A DNA stretch of 64,000 nucleotides, taken from NCBI RefSeq assembly GCF_026619435.1, contig NZ_JAOVZQ010000001.1, positions 3,107,501 to 3,171,500 on the forward strand, read 5' to 3'. This document shows positions 36,001-44,497 of the stretch, piece by piece. The stretch is from Hoeflea ulvae (lineage in GTDB: Bacteria; Pseudomonadota; Alphaproteobacteria; Rhizobiales; Rhizobiaceae). Both the position numbers and the translations under genes were made by a program. Position 1 is the first letter of the stretch, and every line of letters begins with the position of its first letter. A model generated the notes under the pieces. That model did no database searches. It worked only from the letters and a program-made list of their open reading frames with translations, and was not told the origin of the DNA.

Positions 36001-37243
36001 AGAACCGGTCGAAATCGACGGTGGCGCTGATCTGGTCTGCGGTGAAATCGCTGCCCGCTACCGCATCTGTCGATGCTTCAAGCCGAATGGCCGCTTCCTC
36101 GGCATTGCCGCTCACGCGGATGGTTGCCGCCGGCACCGCCAGGGAGATGCGGGCGCCGTCTTCGCCGAATTGCAACGCGCCGGCCCCCGGTTTTGGTGAC
36201 ACCGACGCCGTCAGGTCAACTTGGCCTTCGCGCGCCACCCGGCCGTGGCCTTCGGCACTCAGGACGGCAGAGGAGAATGTGAACAGGTCGATGACCGCGC
36301 CCACACGGTCGGGTTCGATCAGGCCTTCGAGCACCAGATCGCTGCGTCCGGCAACCAGCTGGCCAATGGATGGCGGCAGGAACCGGTCAAACGACCCGTT
36401 GGCCTGCAACGACACCGCATCACCCGCCTCGCCCGCCACCATCTGCAGATTGGCTTCCGCCACCAGTTCGTCATTGACGATGCCGTTGGCGCTCAGACGC
36501 CAGTCCGCCAGTGACCCTTGCGATGTCGCGGTCAGGCTGATGGCATCTTCGGGAGCAAGCCGCAGCAGATGCGCCATGACCCCGCCCGCAGGCTCTGTCA
36601 GCTTGGCCGAGATGTTGAAGCGGTCTTCGGCCTCAAGATAGTCGGCATCAAGCGTCAGCTCACCGCCGACGCCGTCGATCCGCTTGACCACCAGATCCGC
36701 CAGCGCGGTCGACAGCGAGGCATCGACCTTGGCGCTGCCGCGGGCTTCAAACTGCGCAACGCGGCCGGCCACCGGCTCGCCGACGAGGATGTCATTGGCT
36801 GTAAAGCGCTTGATGTCGAACGCCGGGGGCAGCACCAGCGCGCCGCTTTCATCTTCACTTTCGGCAGCTTCGGGCAGCCGCGCCAGCTCCACCCGGTCAA
36901 TCGTGATGTCGTCGATGGCCAGCGTGGCACTCAGCAGCGCCAGCGGCGACCAGTCAATGCGAATGTCCTTGATCAGCAGCCACGGCTCGCCGCTGGCATC
37001 GCTGAGCATCACATGGCCGATCCGCGTCGTGCCGGAAACAAGCCCTTCGATGCGGTCGATCTCGACGCTCTGCGCCGGAGTCGACCCGAGCCGGTTCAGC
37101 GTCAGCGCGATCAGCCGGCCGCCCGGCGTGGTCAGGAACACCAGCAATCCGGCGGCCAGCAGCACCAGCACCCCGATGGCAAACCACCGGGCCACGCGCC
37201 AGATCAGGCGCGGACGGGATCTGGGTGTCTTCGGCACGGCCAT
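33053..37243 (-). CDS. tamB: Translocation and assembly module inner-membrane protein TamB
   Basis: 1396 residues. One N-terminal membrane helix (about 20-42, FAIGVLVLLAAGLLVFL) anchors a very long beta-repeat region that crosses the periplasm, ending in the conserved DUF490 domain (residues about 1040-1396; ...PDLPEDEILAQLVFGRSMSSLSPLQIAQLAEAAGQL, and a final GGIFFEREY). TamB works with TamA in outer-membrane protein assembly and phospholipid transport. The ATG starts one base after the tamA stop. Confidence 0.93.
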   Translation of the reverse strand: MAVPKTPRSRPRLIWRVARWFAIGVLVLLAAGLLVFLTTPGGRLIALTLNRLGSTPAQSVEIDRIEGLVSGTTRIGHVMLSDASGEPWLLIKDIRIDWSPLALLSATLAIDDITIDRVELARLPEAAESEDESGALVLPPAFDIKRFTANDILVGEPVAGRVAQFEARGSAKVDASLSTALADLVVKRIDGVGGELTLDADYLEAEDRFNISAKLTEPAGGVMAHLLRLAPEDAISLTATSQGSLADWRLSANGIVNDELVAEANLQMVAGEAGDAVSLQANGSFDRFLPPSIGQLVAGRSDLVLEGLIEPDRVGAVIDLFTFSSAVLSAEGHGRVAREGQVDLTASVSPKPGAGALQFGEDGARISLAVPAATIRVSGNAEEAAIRLEASTDAVAGSDFTADQISATVDFDRFSLATRSGTGMIDVKAGAIGSANEILARAVAGGVSLAGDVTLAEDGSVSSESLTVSSGVANVVMQDLAYDSAGGLAAQLSGTLRTAVLSAEAPKMLGATMEFGGEVARDDAGAVTVRDFQLSTDVVKASGGVALGSEGEIAGDIAASISSLAGVSEAVSGGASLSATLSGQASAPGFEATLTGDGLMVQGRDLSDLVLAAKGVADPDAPQADIDITGSLEGKPIDGSVVLARSEGAVRIDPLRLQVADNLISGTLVLDEAFRPVGTIDLDLKDIGSLSALALQSITGSGGGTIKFDVQDTISVADIKLGFPELSGDGFSVRDASLDASIADLMGAPKPTGTLDVASLNAGGTDVSGLKAEFSQSDGWTVIDGKAQAAGLPVALEARLRQGDEGLELELESGQTTWNGLAVRLTEKARVVVVDGAARIERLVISPGGGEVAVTGTAGEALDIDIAITGLPLTSINAVAPGGGLSGSLSGNVKVSGTASAPVVSYDLNASDVRAAAASSVADLPMSISASGGLNGGRLSFDARGDGGGLSFAASGGLDTAGARAISAQINGSVPFSLLSRTLAQQGLALTGTANANINIDGSVATPQIAGSITTSGARLVDGRTGIAIDNLSADIGLTPGQATIRALSGELSSGGKISGSGTVSIDAAANFPADLNLKVDRGRYADGQMVATQFDADLTLTGPLTALPELGGTVRLDETTITVPDTLPSSIAGLDVTHKNATAQVQSQAERLSGSSDGSSSGGLALDVQVRASRIFVRGRGMDVELGGGLRLTGNIGAPVAAGGFDLTRGRLSVLGKRLDFTRGSLGFAGSVVPILDLAASSQSGTTTITVLVTGRADAPTISFTSSPDLPEDEILAQLVFGRSMSSLSPLQIAQLAEAAGQLTGAVKGGGLVETLRRATGVDDIDVRTDEETGDTSLGVGKYLNDRTYFGLESGASAGSSKARIDLDIGKGIKLRGEAGADGETKGGIFFEREY

Positions 37244-37244
37244 G

Positions 37245-39182
37245 TCAGAATGCCTGTCCGATCCCGGCATAGATTCCGTAGTCGGGATCGTTCTCGCCCT
37301 TGTTCAGGGGCAGCGCAACGTCGACGCGCAGCGGCCCGAACGGCGTCTGGTATCGCAGGCCGACGCCGGCGCCGACCTTGAATTCGGTGTCGGAGAAATC
37401 CTCATTGGCGCTGACCAGGCCGGCATCGACAAACGGCACGATACCCACCTTCTCGGTGATGCCGATGCGCAGTTCCGCCGATGTTTCGAGCATGGAACGG
37501 CCACCGGTGGGATCGCCGGATGCGTCCATCGGACCGATATCCTGATAGCCGTAACCGCGCACCGAGCCGCCACCACCGGCATAGAACCGGCGATTGGCGG
37601 GAATCGAGGCCAAGTCGGCGCCATAGATCGATCCGGCGGCGACACGACCGGCAATCACGAAACGCTTTTCGGCATCCAGCGCCCGATAGGCCGAGGCCTC
37701 GGCGCGCAGCTTGACGAAAGTCGCCCCGCCATTGATCTCGTGCGCCGGCTCGACCAGCAACGACAGGCGGGTGCCGGTGGTCGGGTTGAGCTTGTTGTTG
37801 CGGGTGTCGCGCACATATTCGAGCGGCAGCGCCACGGTCAGGGTCTCGAGATCGACATTGAAGCTGTCGGTCAGCTTGGCATATTCGATATTGACGCCGG
37901 CCGAGACGGTCTGTTCCGGGGTCAGCTCATAGGACACCCCCGCCGCAGCCTCGACCGAGAAGCGGCGATAGGCATCCGGATTTTCCTGCTCGATTTCCAG
38001 CTTGGAGGTGAATTTCGACGCTGGTCCGAGAACGCCCGGCTTTTCAAACAGCACTGCCCCGCGCCAGGTCATGTCCTCGGCCTCGGCGGTTTCGCCCAGA
38101 CTGCTGACCGATCCTTCGATCCGGAGCTTTTCGGCGCGGCCGAACAGGTTGCGGTGGCCCCAATAGGCTTCTAGCCCGCCACCATCGGTGGAAGAGTAGG
38201 TCGCGCCTGCCCCAAGGAAGCGGTGCTTGCGTTCCGACACCGTCACCTGAACCGGAACGGAACCGTCGGCGGAGAGACTGTCGCTGCCACGCACATTGAC
38301 GCTTGAAAACACTTCGAGCGACCGCAATCGCTTTTCCGCGGCGGTCAGGGCGGCGGGCGTATATTGCTCGCCTTGCGGAATTCCGGCCATCCGCGCGATG
38401 AAATCGGAATTGACGCTTTCGGCGCCATCCACCGCGGTCTGGCCGAAATCGGCAACCGGCCCGGCTTCAAGCTGCAGTGACACATCGAGCACGCCGCGGT
38501 CATGGTCGGCCACCACGTCGCGCCCGGTGATCTGGGCGAACGGATGACCGTTCTTCTCCAGATCGCGAACCAGGGCCGTTTCGGCATCGAGAATCACTGT
38601 CGATTTTGCCAGCTCGCCCGGCGTCAGACCCTGCGCATCGGCGGCATAGGTGCCGCCGTCGGCATCGCCGATCACGACCGTGCCGAAGCGGAACTGCTTG
38701 CCCGGATCGACCAGAATGCGCACTGGCACCGGTTCCGCGCGGCTCAGATCCGCATCCGGCGGCAGATCGGCCAAGGGCCTGCCGTCGAGCAGGATGCGCA
38801 CCTCGCCGGCATAGCGGGCGTTTTCATAAAGCGCGGCGATCAATTGTTCGAAATCGCCATTGGCGCGCTGGATCAGGCCGATCGAACCCGCAACCGGGCG
38901 CTCGGCGCCCTGGATCAGCTGCGACGCTGCCTCAAGCTCGGTGTGCAAGGCGTCATCGGGATCGGCCCCGGCAACCTCGATGGTGGCAGTATAGGACAGC
39001 GGATCGACAACCTCGATCGTATCGGCCTCGTCACCCTCGAACAGCTTCAGGCCGAACACCTCGAAGGCGCCGGCAGGAACGCTCGCAAACGAAAGCGCGA
39101 TACCCAGGCACAGGCCAGCCGAAAGCCTGCGCGGCCACACGGTGCCGCGCGCTTCGGAGGTTTTGGTCCGCGCGTGTGTCAT
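37245..39182 (-). CDS. tamA: Translocation and assembly module outer-membrane protein TamA
   Basis: 645 residues. A signal peptide (about 1-38, GLCLGIALSFASVPAGAFE) precedes POTRA domains (about 60-330, with IRILLDGRPLADLP and GHPFAQITGRDVVADHDRG). An Omp85/BamA-type C-terminal barrel (about 330-645) follows with GGGGSVRGYGYQDIGP (the lid-lock VRGF/Y motif) and the last strand ending in YGIYAGIGQAF with a terminal Phe. First gene of the tamA-tamB operon. Confidence 0.93.
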   Translation of the reverse strand: MTHARTKTSEARGTVWPRRLSAGLCLGIALSFASVPAGAFEVFGLKLFEGDEADTIEVVDPLSYTATIEVAGADPDDALHTELEAASQLIQGAERPVAGSIGLIQRANGDFEQLIAALYENARYAGEVRILLDGRPLADLPPDADLSRAEPVPVRILVDPGKQFRFGTVVIGDADGGTYAADAQGLTPGELAKSTVILDAETALVRDLEKNGHPFAQITGRDVVADHDRGVLDVSLQLEAGPVADFGQTAVDGAESVNSDFIARMAGIPQGEQYTPAALTAAEKRLRSLEVFSSVNVRGSDSLSADGSVPVQVTVSERKHRFLGAGATYSSTDGGGLEAYWGHRNLFGRAEKLRIEGSVSSLGETAEAEDMTWRGAVLFEKPGVLGPASKFTSKLEIEQENPDAYRRFSVEAAAGVSYELTPEQTVSAGVNIEYAKLTDSFNVDLETLTVALPLEYVRDTRNNKLNPTTGTRLSLLVEPAHEINGGATFVKLRAEASAYRALDAEKRFVIAGRVAAGSIYGADLASIPANRRFYAGGGGSVRGYGYQDIGPMDASGDPTGGRSMLETSAELRIGITEKVGIVPFVDAGLVSANEDFSDTEFKVGAGVGLRYQTPFGPLRVDVALPLNKGENDPDYGIYAGIGQAF

Positions 39183-39264
39183 TCTTACCTATCTAGCATG
39201 TCATGATGAACGCTTGCTGAACATTTTTCGTCTATCCTGCCCTTATCAGGGCCGCCCGACATTA

Positions 39265-39274
39265 GACATATGTC
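39265..39274. promoter_or_regulatory. Palindrome in the tamA / dehydrogenase divergent gap
   Basis: GACATATGTC is a perfect 10-bp palindrome; adding 3 bases on each side gives a 16-base near-palindrome. It lies between divergent genes, about 190 bases before the dehydrogenase. A possible regulator site; nothing else was identified in this 283-base gap. Confidence 0.3.
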
Positions 39275-39465
39275 GAAATTCTGTTTTGTCGAGCAGCGTT
39301 TATCACGGCCGGCGAAAAAGCCTGCCTCGCCCTCCCCGGCCGTGCCTGGCACCTGTCGGCCCGGGCGATCGTGAGCGAAAAGCTTTGTCGGCGGATGTCG
39401 CAATTGCCTCTTGTGCGACCAGTCCCGATTACGCAATCTGCCGCGATATTCGTGTTGGGAGTTTC

Positions 39466-42024
39466 ATGATGAGATCTCATGTCAGGGCTGTCGTTATCGG
39501 CGGCGGGGTTGTCGGGTGTTCGGTGCTGTATCATCTGGCCAAGGCCGGATGGATCGATGTCATGCTGATTGAACGCTCGGAACTCACATCCGGTTCCTCC
39601 TGGCATGCAGCCGGCGGCTTTCACACGCTCAATGGCGATCCCAATGTCGCCAAGCTGCAGGCCTACACGGTGAGCCTCTATGAGGAACTCGAAGAACTCT
39701 CCGGCCAGTCCTGCGGCTTGCACCTGACCGGCGGCGTGATGATGGCCGACAGCCCCGAGCGCATGGATTTCCTTCGTCTGGTGCACGCCAAGGGCCGCTA
39801 TCTCGGCATGGAAACCGAGCTCATCACCCCGTCCGAAGCCAAGGCAATGTTCCCGCTGATGGACGAGAGCAATTTCGTCGGCGCGCTGTGGGATCCGGTC
39901 GAAGGCCATCTCGACCCCTCTGGCACCACCCATGCCTATGCCAAGGCCGCGCAGAAGCTCGGCGCCGAAATCGTGCTGCGCAACCGCGTCATCGAGCTCA
40001 CCCAGGAGCCCGACGGCACCTGGAACGTCATCACCGAGCAAGGCACGGTCAAGGCCGATCACGTGGTCAATGCCGGTGGGCTGTGGGCGCGCGAAGTCGG
40101 CCGCATGGTCGGCCTCGAATTGCCGCTTCTGGCCATGGAGCACATGTATCTGCTCACCGACGAGATGCCCGAGGTTCTCGAGTTCAACGCCAGGACCGGC
40201 CGCGAACTGGTTGGCGTCATTGACTTCAAGGGCGAGATCTATACCCGCCAGGAGCGCTCCGGCATTCTGCTTGGCACCTATGAAAAGGCCTGCAAGCCCT
40301 GGTCGCCAATCGACACGCCGTGGGATTTCGGCCACGAGCTGCTGGCGCCTGATCTTGACCGCATCGCGCCGTCGCTGGAGGTCGGCTTCAGGCACTTCCC
40401 GGAGATGGAAAACGCAGGCATCAAGCAGGTCATCAACGGCCCCTTCACCTTCGCCCCTGACGGCAATCCGCTTGTGGGGCCGGTGCCGGGCCTTACAAAC
40501 TACTGGACAGCCTGCGCCGTGATGGCCGGCTTCAGCCAGGGCGGCGGCGTTGGACTCGCGCTGTCGAACTGGATGGTCCACGGCGATCCGGGTGCCGACA
40601 TCTGGGGCATGGATGTATCGCGTTACGGCGAATGGGCAACCTTGCGCTACACCAACGCCAAGGTGCGCGAGAACTACTCCCGCCGGTTCTCGATCTCGTT
40701 CCCGAACGAGGAACTGCCCGCCGCTCGGCCGCAGCAGACCACGCCGCTCTACGATGTCATGACCCGCGACAACCACGCCGTGATGGGCGACAGCTGGGGA
40801 CTTGAAACACCCTTGTGGTTCGCCCCCACTGCAGACGAAGCTCACGATGTGCTTTCCTTCCATCGCTCCAATGATTTCAAACACATCGGCAACGAAGTCC
40901 GCGCCGTACGCGAACGCGTCGGCGTCACCGAGATCGCCAACTTCGCCAAATACCGCGTTGCGGGTCCCGGCGCGGAGGCCTGGCTGTCGTGTCTGATGAC
41001 AAACACCATGCCGAAGCTCGGACGAATCGTGCTGACCCCGATGCTCAATGAATTCGGCAAGCTGATCGGCGATTTCACCATCGCCAAGGTGGCGGACGAG
41101 GACTTCATGGTCTGGGGCTCGTCGGCGGCGCAGCGCTATCACATGCGCTGGTTCAACAAACACCTGCCTGCGGGCAGCCCGATCCGCATTCACCGCTATG
41201 ACCTCACACTGGTCGGCCTGTCGATCGCCGGAGCGCGCGCCCGCGACCTGCTCACAAAATTGACCGATGACGACGTGTCCAATGCCGCCTTCCGCTTCAT
41301 GGATTTCCGCCAGATGGATGTCGGCGGCGCGCCCTGCATGGTCAACCGCGTGACCTATACCGGCGACCTGGGCTACGAGATCTGGATGGAACCGGCCTAT
41401 CAGCAGGCTGTCTACCGCGCCATCAAGGCGGCTGGCCAGGAATTCGGCATCGCCGATTTCGGCATGCGGGCGCTGCTGTCGATGCGGCTGGAGAAGAATT
41501 TCCCGACCTGGTTCCGCGAACTCCGTCCGATCTACGGCCCCTATGAGGCCGGCATGGACCGTTTCATCAAGCTCGCGAAGAACGATTTCATCGGTCGCGA
41601 AGCCGCCGCCAAGGAACATGCCGACGGGCCGAAACTGATGCGCACCTCATTTCTCGTTGATGCTCTTGACGCCGACGTCATGGGCGACGAGCCGGTCTGG
41701 GCCAAGGTTGGCGACACCGACTACGGAACGGTCGAACAACCGCACGGCTACGGCGCGCCGCGCTTTGATGCCGACGGCACCGAAATCGCCAAGCCCGAAG
41801 GCGGAACATTGCGCGATGGCGACTGGCGCGTCGTCGGCTGGATCACGTCGGGCGGCTACGCCCACAGCATCGGAAGTTCGATGGCCCAGGGATACATCCC
41901 CGCAGCTCTTGCGAGCAACGGCGACGCCGGCATGTTCGAAATCGAAATCCTCGGCATCCGCCGCCCGGCCCGTATTGCGCTGGAAGCGCCGTTTGATCCG
42001 ATGGGTGAGAAGATGCGGAGCTAA
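39466..42024 (+). CDS. FAD-dependent oxidoreductase with GcvT domain (dimethylglycine/sarcosine dehydrogenase-like)
   Basis: 852 residues. An N-terminal DAO domain (about 5-370) starts with the FAD motif VVIGGGVVGCSVLYHLAKAG and has the family HAAGG(F) site (SSWHAAGGFHTLN), where dimethylglycine dehydrogenases bind FAD. A linker domain and the C-terminal GcvT folate-binding domains (about 440-850; GYEIWMEPAYQQAVY, FGMRALLSMRLEKNFPTW, IGREAA) complete the DMGDH layout. It likely oxidatively demethylates an N-methyl amine such as dimethylglycine, passing the one-carbon unit to tetrahydrofolate. GGGAG is 4-7 bases before a double ATG; the longer frame is discounted. Confidence 0.9.
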   Translation: MMRSHVRAVVIGGGVVGCSVLYHLAKAGWIDVMLIERSELTSGSSWHAAGGFHTLNGDPNVAKLQAYTVSLYEELEELSGQSCGLHLTGGVMMADSPERMDFLRLVHAKGRYLGMETELITPSEAKAMFPLMDESNFVGALWDPVEGHLDPSGTTHAYAKAAQKLGAEIVLRNRVIELTQEPDGTWNVITEQGTVKADHVVNAGGLWAREVGRMVGLELPLLAMEHMYLLTDEMPEVLEFNARTGRELVGVIDFKGEIYTRQERSGILLGTYEKACKPWSPIDTPWDFGHELLAPDLDRIAPSLEVGFRHFPEMENAGIKQVINGPFTFAPDGNPLVGPVPGLTNYWTACAVMAGFSQGGGVGLALSNWMVHGDPGADIWGMDVSRYGEWATLRYTNAKVRENYSRRFSISFPNEELPAARPQQTTPLYDVMTRDNHAVMGDSWGLETPLWFAPTADEAHDVLSFHRSNDFKHIGNEVRAVRERVGVTEIANFAKYRVAGPGAEAWLSCLMTNTMPKLGRIVLTPMLNEFGKLIGDFTIAKVADEDFMVWGSSAAQRYHMRWFNKHLPAGSPIRIHRYDLTLVGLSIAGARARDLLTKLTDDDVSNAAFRFMDFRQMDVGGAPCMVNRVTYTGDLGYEIWMEPAYQQAVYRAIKAAGQEFGIADFGMRALLSMRLEKNFPTWFRELRPIYGPYEAGMDRFIKLAKNDFIGREAAAKEHADGPKLMRTSFLVDALDADVMGDEPVWAKVGDTDYGTVEQPHGYGAPRFDADGTEIAKPEGGTLRDGDWRVVGWITSGGYAHSIGSSMAQGYIPAALASNGDAGMFEIEILGIRRPARIALEAPFDPMGEKMRS

Positions 42025-42080
42025 GGTGCTGCATCTTCGAACCAAGCGTGATATTGAGGACGTCTGACAGACTTCCCTTA

Positions 42081-42220
42081 CCGTCACCCCGGACTTGATC
42101 CGGGGTCCAGCCACCGCGCGTCGGCGCGGTGAGAGACTCTATCATTTGTCGAACAGAACTGGTTTTCCGGCTCGCGGACGCTCGCCCGCTGGATGCCGGA
42201 TCAAGTCCGGCATGACGGTG
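42081..42220. repeat. Intergenic inverted-repeat element
   Basis: The left arm (42081-42106, containing GGACTTGATCC) and the right arm (about 42191-42220, containing GGATCAAGTCC) are inverted copies with CCGTCACC / GGTGACGG-type ends. This TGGATCCCGGATCAAGTCCGGG-like sequence is a widespread intergenic palindrome of alphaproteobacteria. Confidence 0.8.
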
Positions 42221-42277
42221 ACGGAACATCTCGTCAAAATCCAGTTCTGTCATGTCCGCGGCATACCGAAAAGACAC

Positions 42278-42313
42278 AAAAATACCCGCAAAGTCAGAGA
42301 CTTGCGGGCATTT
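42278..42313 (-). terminator. Terminator of the suf operon
   Basis: On the minus strand TGCCCGCAA (42310-42302) pairs with TTGCGGGTA (42291-42283) around a 10-nt loop and is followed by T5. It lies 57 bases after the sufA stop and may also stop reads from the dehydrogenase. Confidence 0.75.
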
Positions 42314-42366
42314 CACGACTCAACTTGCAAATATCTTAACTCAACCTGCCGGAGAGTCTGGCCGGA

Positions 42367-42756
42367 TCAGTCAGCCCGCACCACCGGGTTGCCGGCCTCG
42401 GCCAGCTTGGCCAGGTCGGCGGGCTTGAGCTCGACGGATTCGCCGCAGCCGCAGGCTGATGTCTGGTTGGGATTGTTGAAGACGAAGCCGGAGCGCAGCT
42501 TGGTGACTTCGTAATCCATCTCGGTTCCGAGCAGATAGAGCACGGCTTCGGGAGCCACGAAGACGGTGGCGCCATCGCGCTCGATCCGGTCATCCTTGGG
42601 ATTGACCTCGGTAGCCAGATCAATGGCATATTCCATGCCGGCGCAGCCGCCCTTCTTGATGCTCACGCGAATGCCTTCAGCACCATCTGAGGATTTCAGG
42701 ACTGTCTTGACACGCTCGGCGGCAGCCGGCGTCAATGTCATTACGGCAAAACCCAT
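42367..42756 (-). CDS. sufA: Fe-S cluster assembly protein SufA (A-type carrier)
   Basis: 129 residues. The A-type carrier cysteines are present: Cys in KKGGCAGMEY (about 38) and the C-terminal CGCGESV pair (about 102-104). It takes [Fe-S] clusters from SufBCD and hands them to apo-proteins. AAGGAG lies 7 bases before the ATG (a GTG codon directly ahead is also in frame). Last gene of the operon, about 110 bases after the DUF59 domain. Confidence 0.92.
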   Translation of the reverse strand: MGFAVMTLTPAAAERVKTVLKSSDGAEGIRVSIKKGGCAGMEYAIDLATEVNPKDDRIERDGATVFVAPEAVLYLLGTEMDYEVTKLRSGFVFNNPNQTSACGCGESVELKPADLAKLAEAGNPVVRAD

Positions 42757-42865
42757 CACGGTCTCCTTAAGCCACGCGGGTTCAAGGCCCGCTGCTTCGT
42801 TCCATGAATGTAGTGTGGATCGGTCAGGTTAACAAGAAGCGCCCTGAAAACCAGAAGCTGCCGGC

Positions 42866-44497
42866 TCAATACCAGCCAACGGCAACCTGGGCCTCTTCGC
42901 TCATCCGGTCCGGCGACCAGGGCGGATCAAAGGTCATCGACACCTCGACGCCGGAAATGCCTTCGACGGTGCTGACCGCATTTTCGACCCAGCCCGGCAT
43001 TTCGCCGGCCACCGGGCAGCCCGGCGCCGTCAGCGTCATGGCGATCTTGACCATCCGGTCGTCCTCGATGTCGATCTTGTAGATCAGGCCGAGCTCGTAG
43101 ATGTCGGAGGGAATTTCCGGGTCATAGACGGTCTTCAGCGCCGAGATGATGTCGTCGCTCAGCCGCGCCAGTTCGTCGCGCGGAATCGCGGAGGTGACCA
43201 CAGCCTCGTTCGGCTCGGCATTTTCGGTTTCGGGTGCGTCGCTCATCGGCTTTGCTCCATCAAGAAAGAAGGCCCGCGCCTTGTCGAGTGCCTCAACCAG
43301 CACATCGATTTCAGCACGGCTATTGTACAGCCCCATCGAGGCGCGGCAAGTCGATGTCGCGCCGAACCGCTTGAGCAGCGGCTGGGCGCAATGGGTGCCC
43401 GCCCTGACCGCCACGCCCGACCGGTCGATCAGCATCGAGACATCATGGGCATGGATGCCCTCGATCTCGAAGGCAAAGATCGCCCCCTTGCCCGGCGCCG
43501 TGCCGATCAGCCTGAGTGCATTGACCGCCGAGAGTTTCTCATGCGCATAGGCGGCCAGATCGGCCTCATGCGCGGCAATGCGCGCGCGGCCGAGCTTCTC
43601 CATATAGTCGAGCGACACGCCCAGTCCGATCGCCTGCACGATCGGGGGTGTGCCGGCCTCGAACCGGTGCGGCGGATCATTATAGGTGACCGCGTCCTCG
43701 CTGACATCGACGATCATTTCGCCGCCGCCCATGAAGGGCTGCATCGCCTTGAGCGCCTCGGTCTTGCCGTAGAGCACTCCGATGCCCGAAGGGCCGTAGA
43801 GCTTGTGGCCGGTCATCACATACCAGTCGCAATCGATGTCCTGGACATCGACCGGCATGTGCACCGCCGCCTGGCTGCCGTCTATGAGAACCTTGACGCC
43901 GCGCTCATGCGCGATGCGGCAGACTTCCTTCACATCAACGACCGTGCCGAGCACATTGGACATATGGGTGATGGCGACCAGCTTGGTGCGGTCGGTGAGC
44001 GCATTGCGGAAATCGTCGAGATCGAAATTGCCCTGGTCGTCGACGCCGACCCAGACGATCTTCGCACCCTGCCGTTCGCGCAGGAAATGCCATGGCACGA
44101 TGTTGGAATGGTGCTCCATGATGGTGACGACGATCTCGTCGCCATCCTTGATGTGCGGCATGCCGTAGCCATAGGCGACGGTGTTGATCGCCTCGGTGGT
44201 CGATTTGGTGAATACCACATTGTCGACCGACGGCGCATTGAGGAACCGCCTGACGATCTCGCGGGCGTTCTCATAGGCATCTGTCGCGGCATTGGACAGA
44301 AAATGCAGCCCGCGATGCACATTGGCATATTCGTTCGCATAGGCCTGGCTGACCGCGTCGATCATCACCTGCGGCTTTTGCGCCGAGGCCCCGTTGTCGA
44401 GATAGACCAGCGGCTTGCCATGCACCATGCGCGACAGGATCGGGAAATCCTTGCGGACCTCCTCGACGTCATAGGCGTGATTCAGAATATCAGCCAT
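42866..44497 (-). CDS. sufS: Cysteine desulfurase SufS read in frame into a SufT-like DUF59 protein
   Basis: 543 residues. Residues about 1-415 are SufS: VYLDNGASAQKP, TKSTTEAINTVAYG, ITHMSNVLGTVVDVKEV, the PLP Lys in MTGHKLYGPSGIGVLYG, and the catalytic Cys loop RAGTHCAQPLL. From about 418 (MSDAPETENAEP) the frame continues into a full DUF59/MIP18 domain (YDPEIPSDIYELGLIYKIDI, MTLTAPGCPVAGEMP), normally the separate gene next to sufS. A GGAG 10 bases before that internal ATG (43246) and a TGA in another frame just upstream suggest two genes joined by a lost base near TTCTTTCTT; a real fusion is also possible. The ATG overlaps the sufD stop. Confidence 0.85.
   Translation of the reverse strand: MADILNHAYDVEEVRKDFPILSRMVHGKPLVYLDNGASAQKPQVMIDAVSQAYANEYANVHRGLHFLSNAATDAYENAREIVRRFLNAPSVDNVVFTKSTTEAINTVAYGYGMPHIKDGDEIVVTIMEHHSNIVPWHFLRERQGAKIVWVGVDDQGNFDLDDFRNALTDRTKLVAITHMSNVLGTVVDVKEVCRIAHERGVKVLIDGSQAAVHMPVDVQDIDCDWYVMTGHKLYGPSGIGVLYGKTEALKAMQPFMGGGEMIVDVSEDAVTYNDPPHRFEAGTPPIVQAIGLGVSLDYMEKLGRARIAAHEADLAAYAHEKLSAVNALRLIGTAPGKGAIFAFEIEGIHAHDVSMLIDRSGVAVRAGTHCAQPLLKRFGATSTCRASMGLYNSRAEIDVLVEALDKARAFFLDGAKPMSDAPETENAEPNEAVVTSAIPRDELARLSDDIISALKTVYDPEIPSDIYELGLIYKIDIEDDRMVKIAMTLTAPGCPVAGEMPGWVENAVSTVEGISGVEVSMTFDPPWSPDRMSEEAQVAVGWY

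Noticed and set aside
39262..41619. 785-codon open frame on the minus strand
   Set aside because: Antisense shadow of the dehydrogenase gene, His/Gly/Ala-rich and without motifs.
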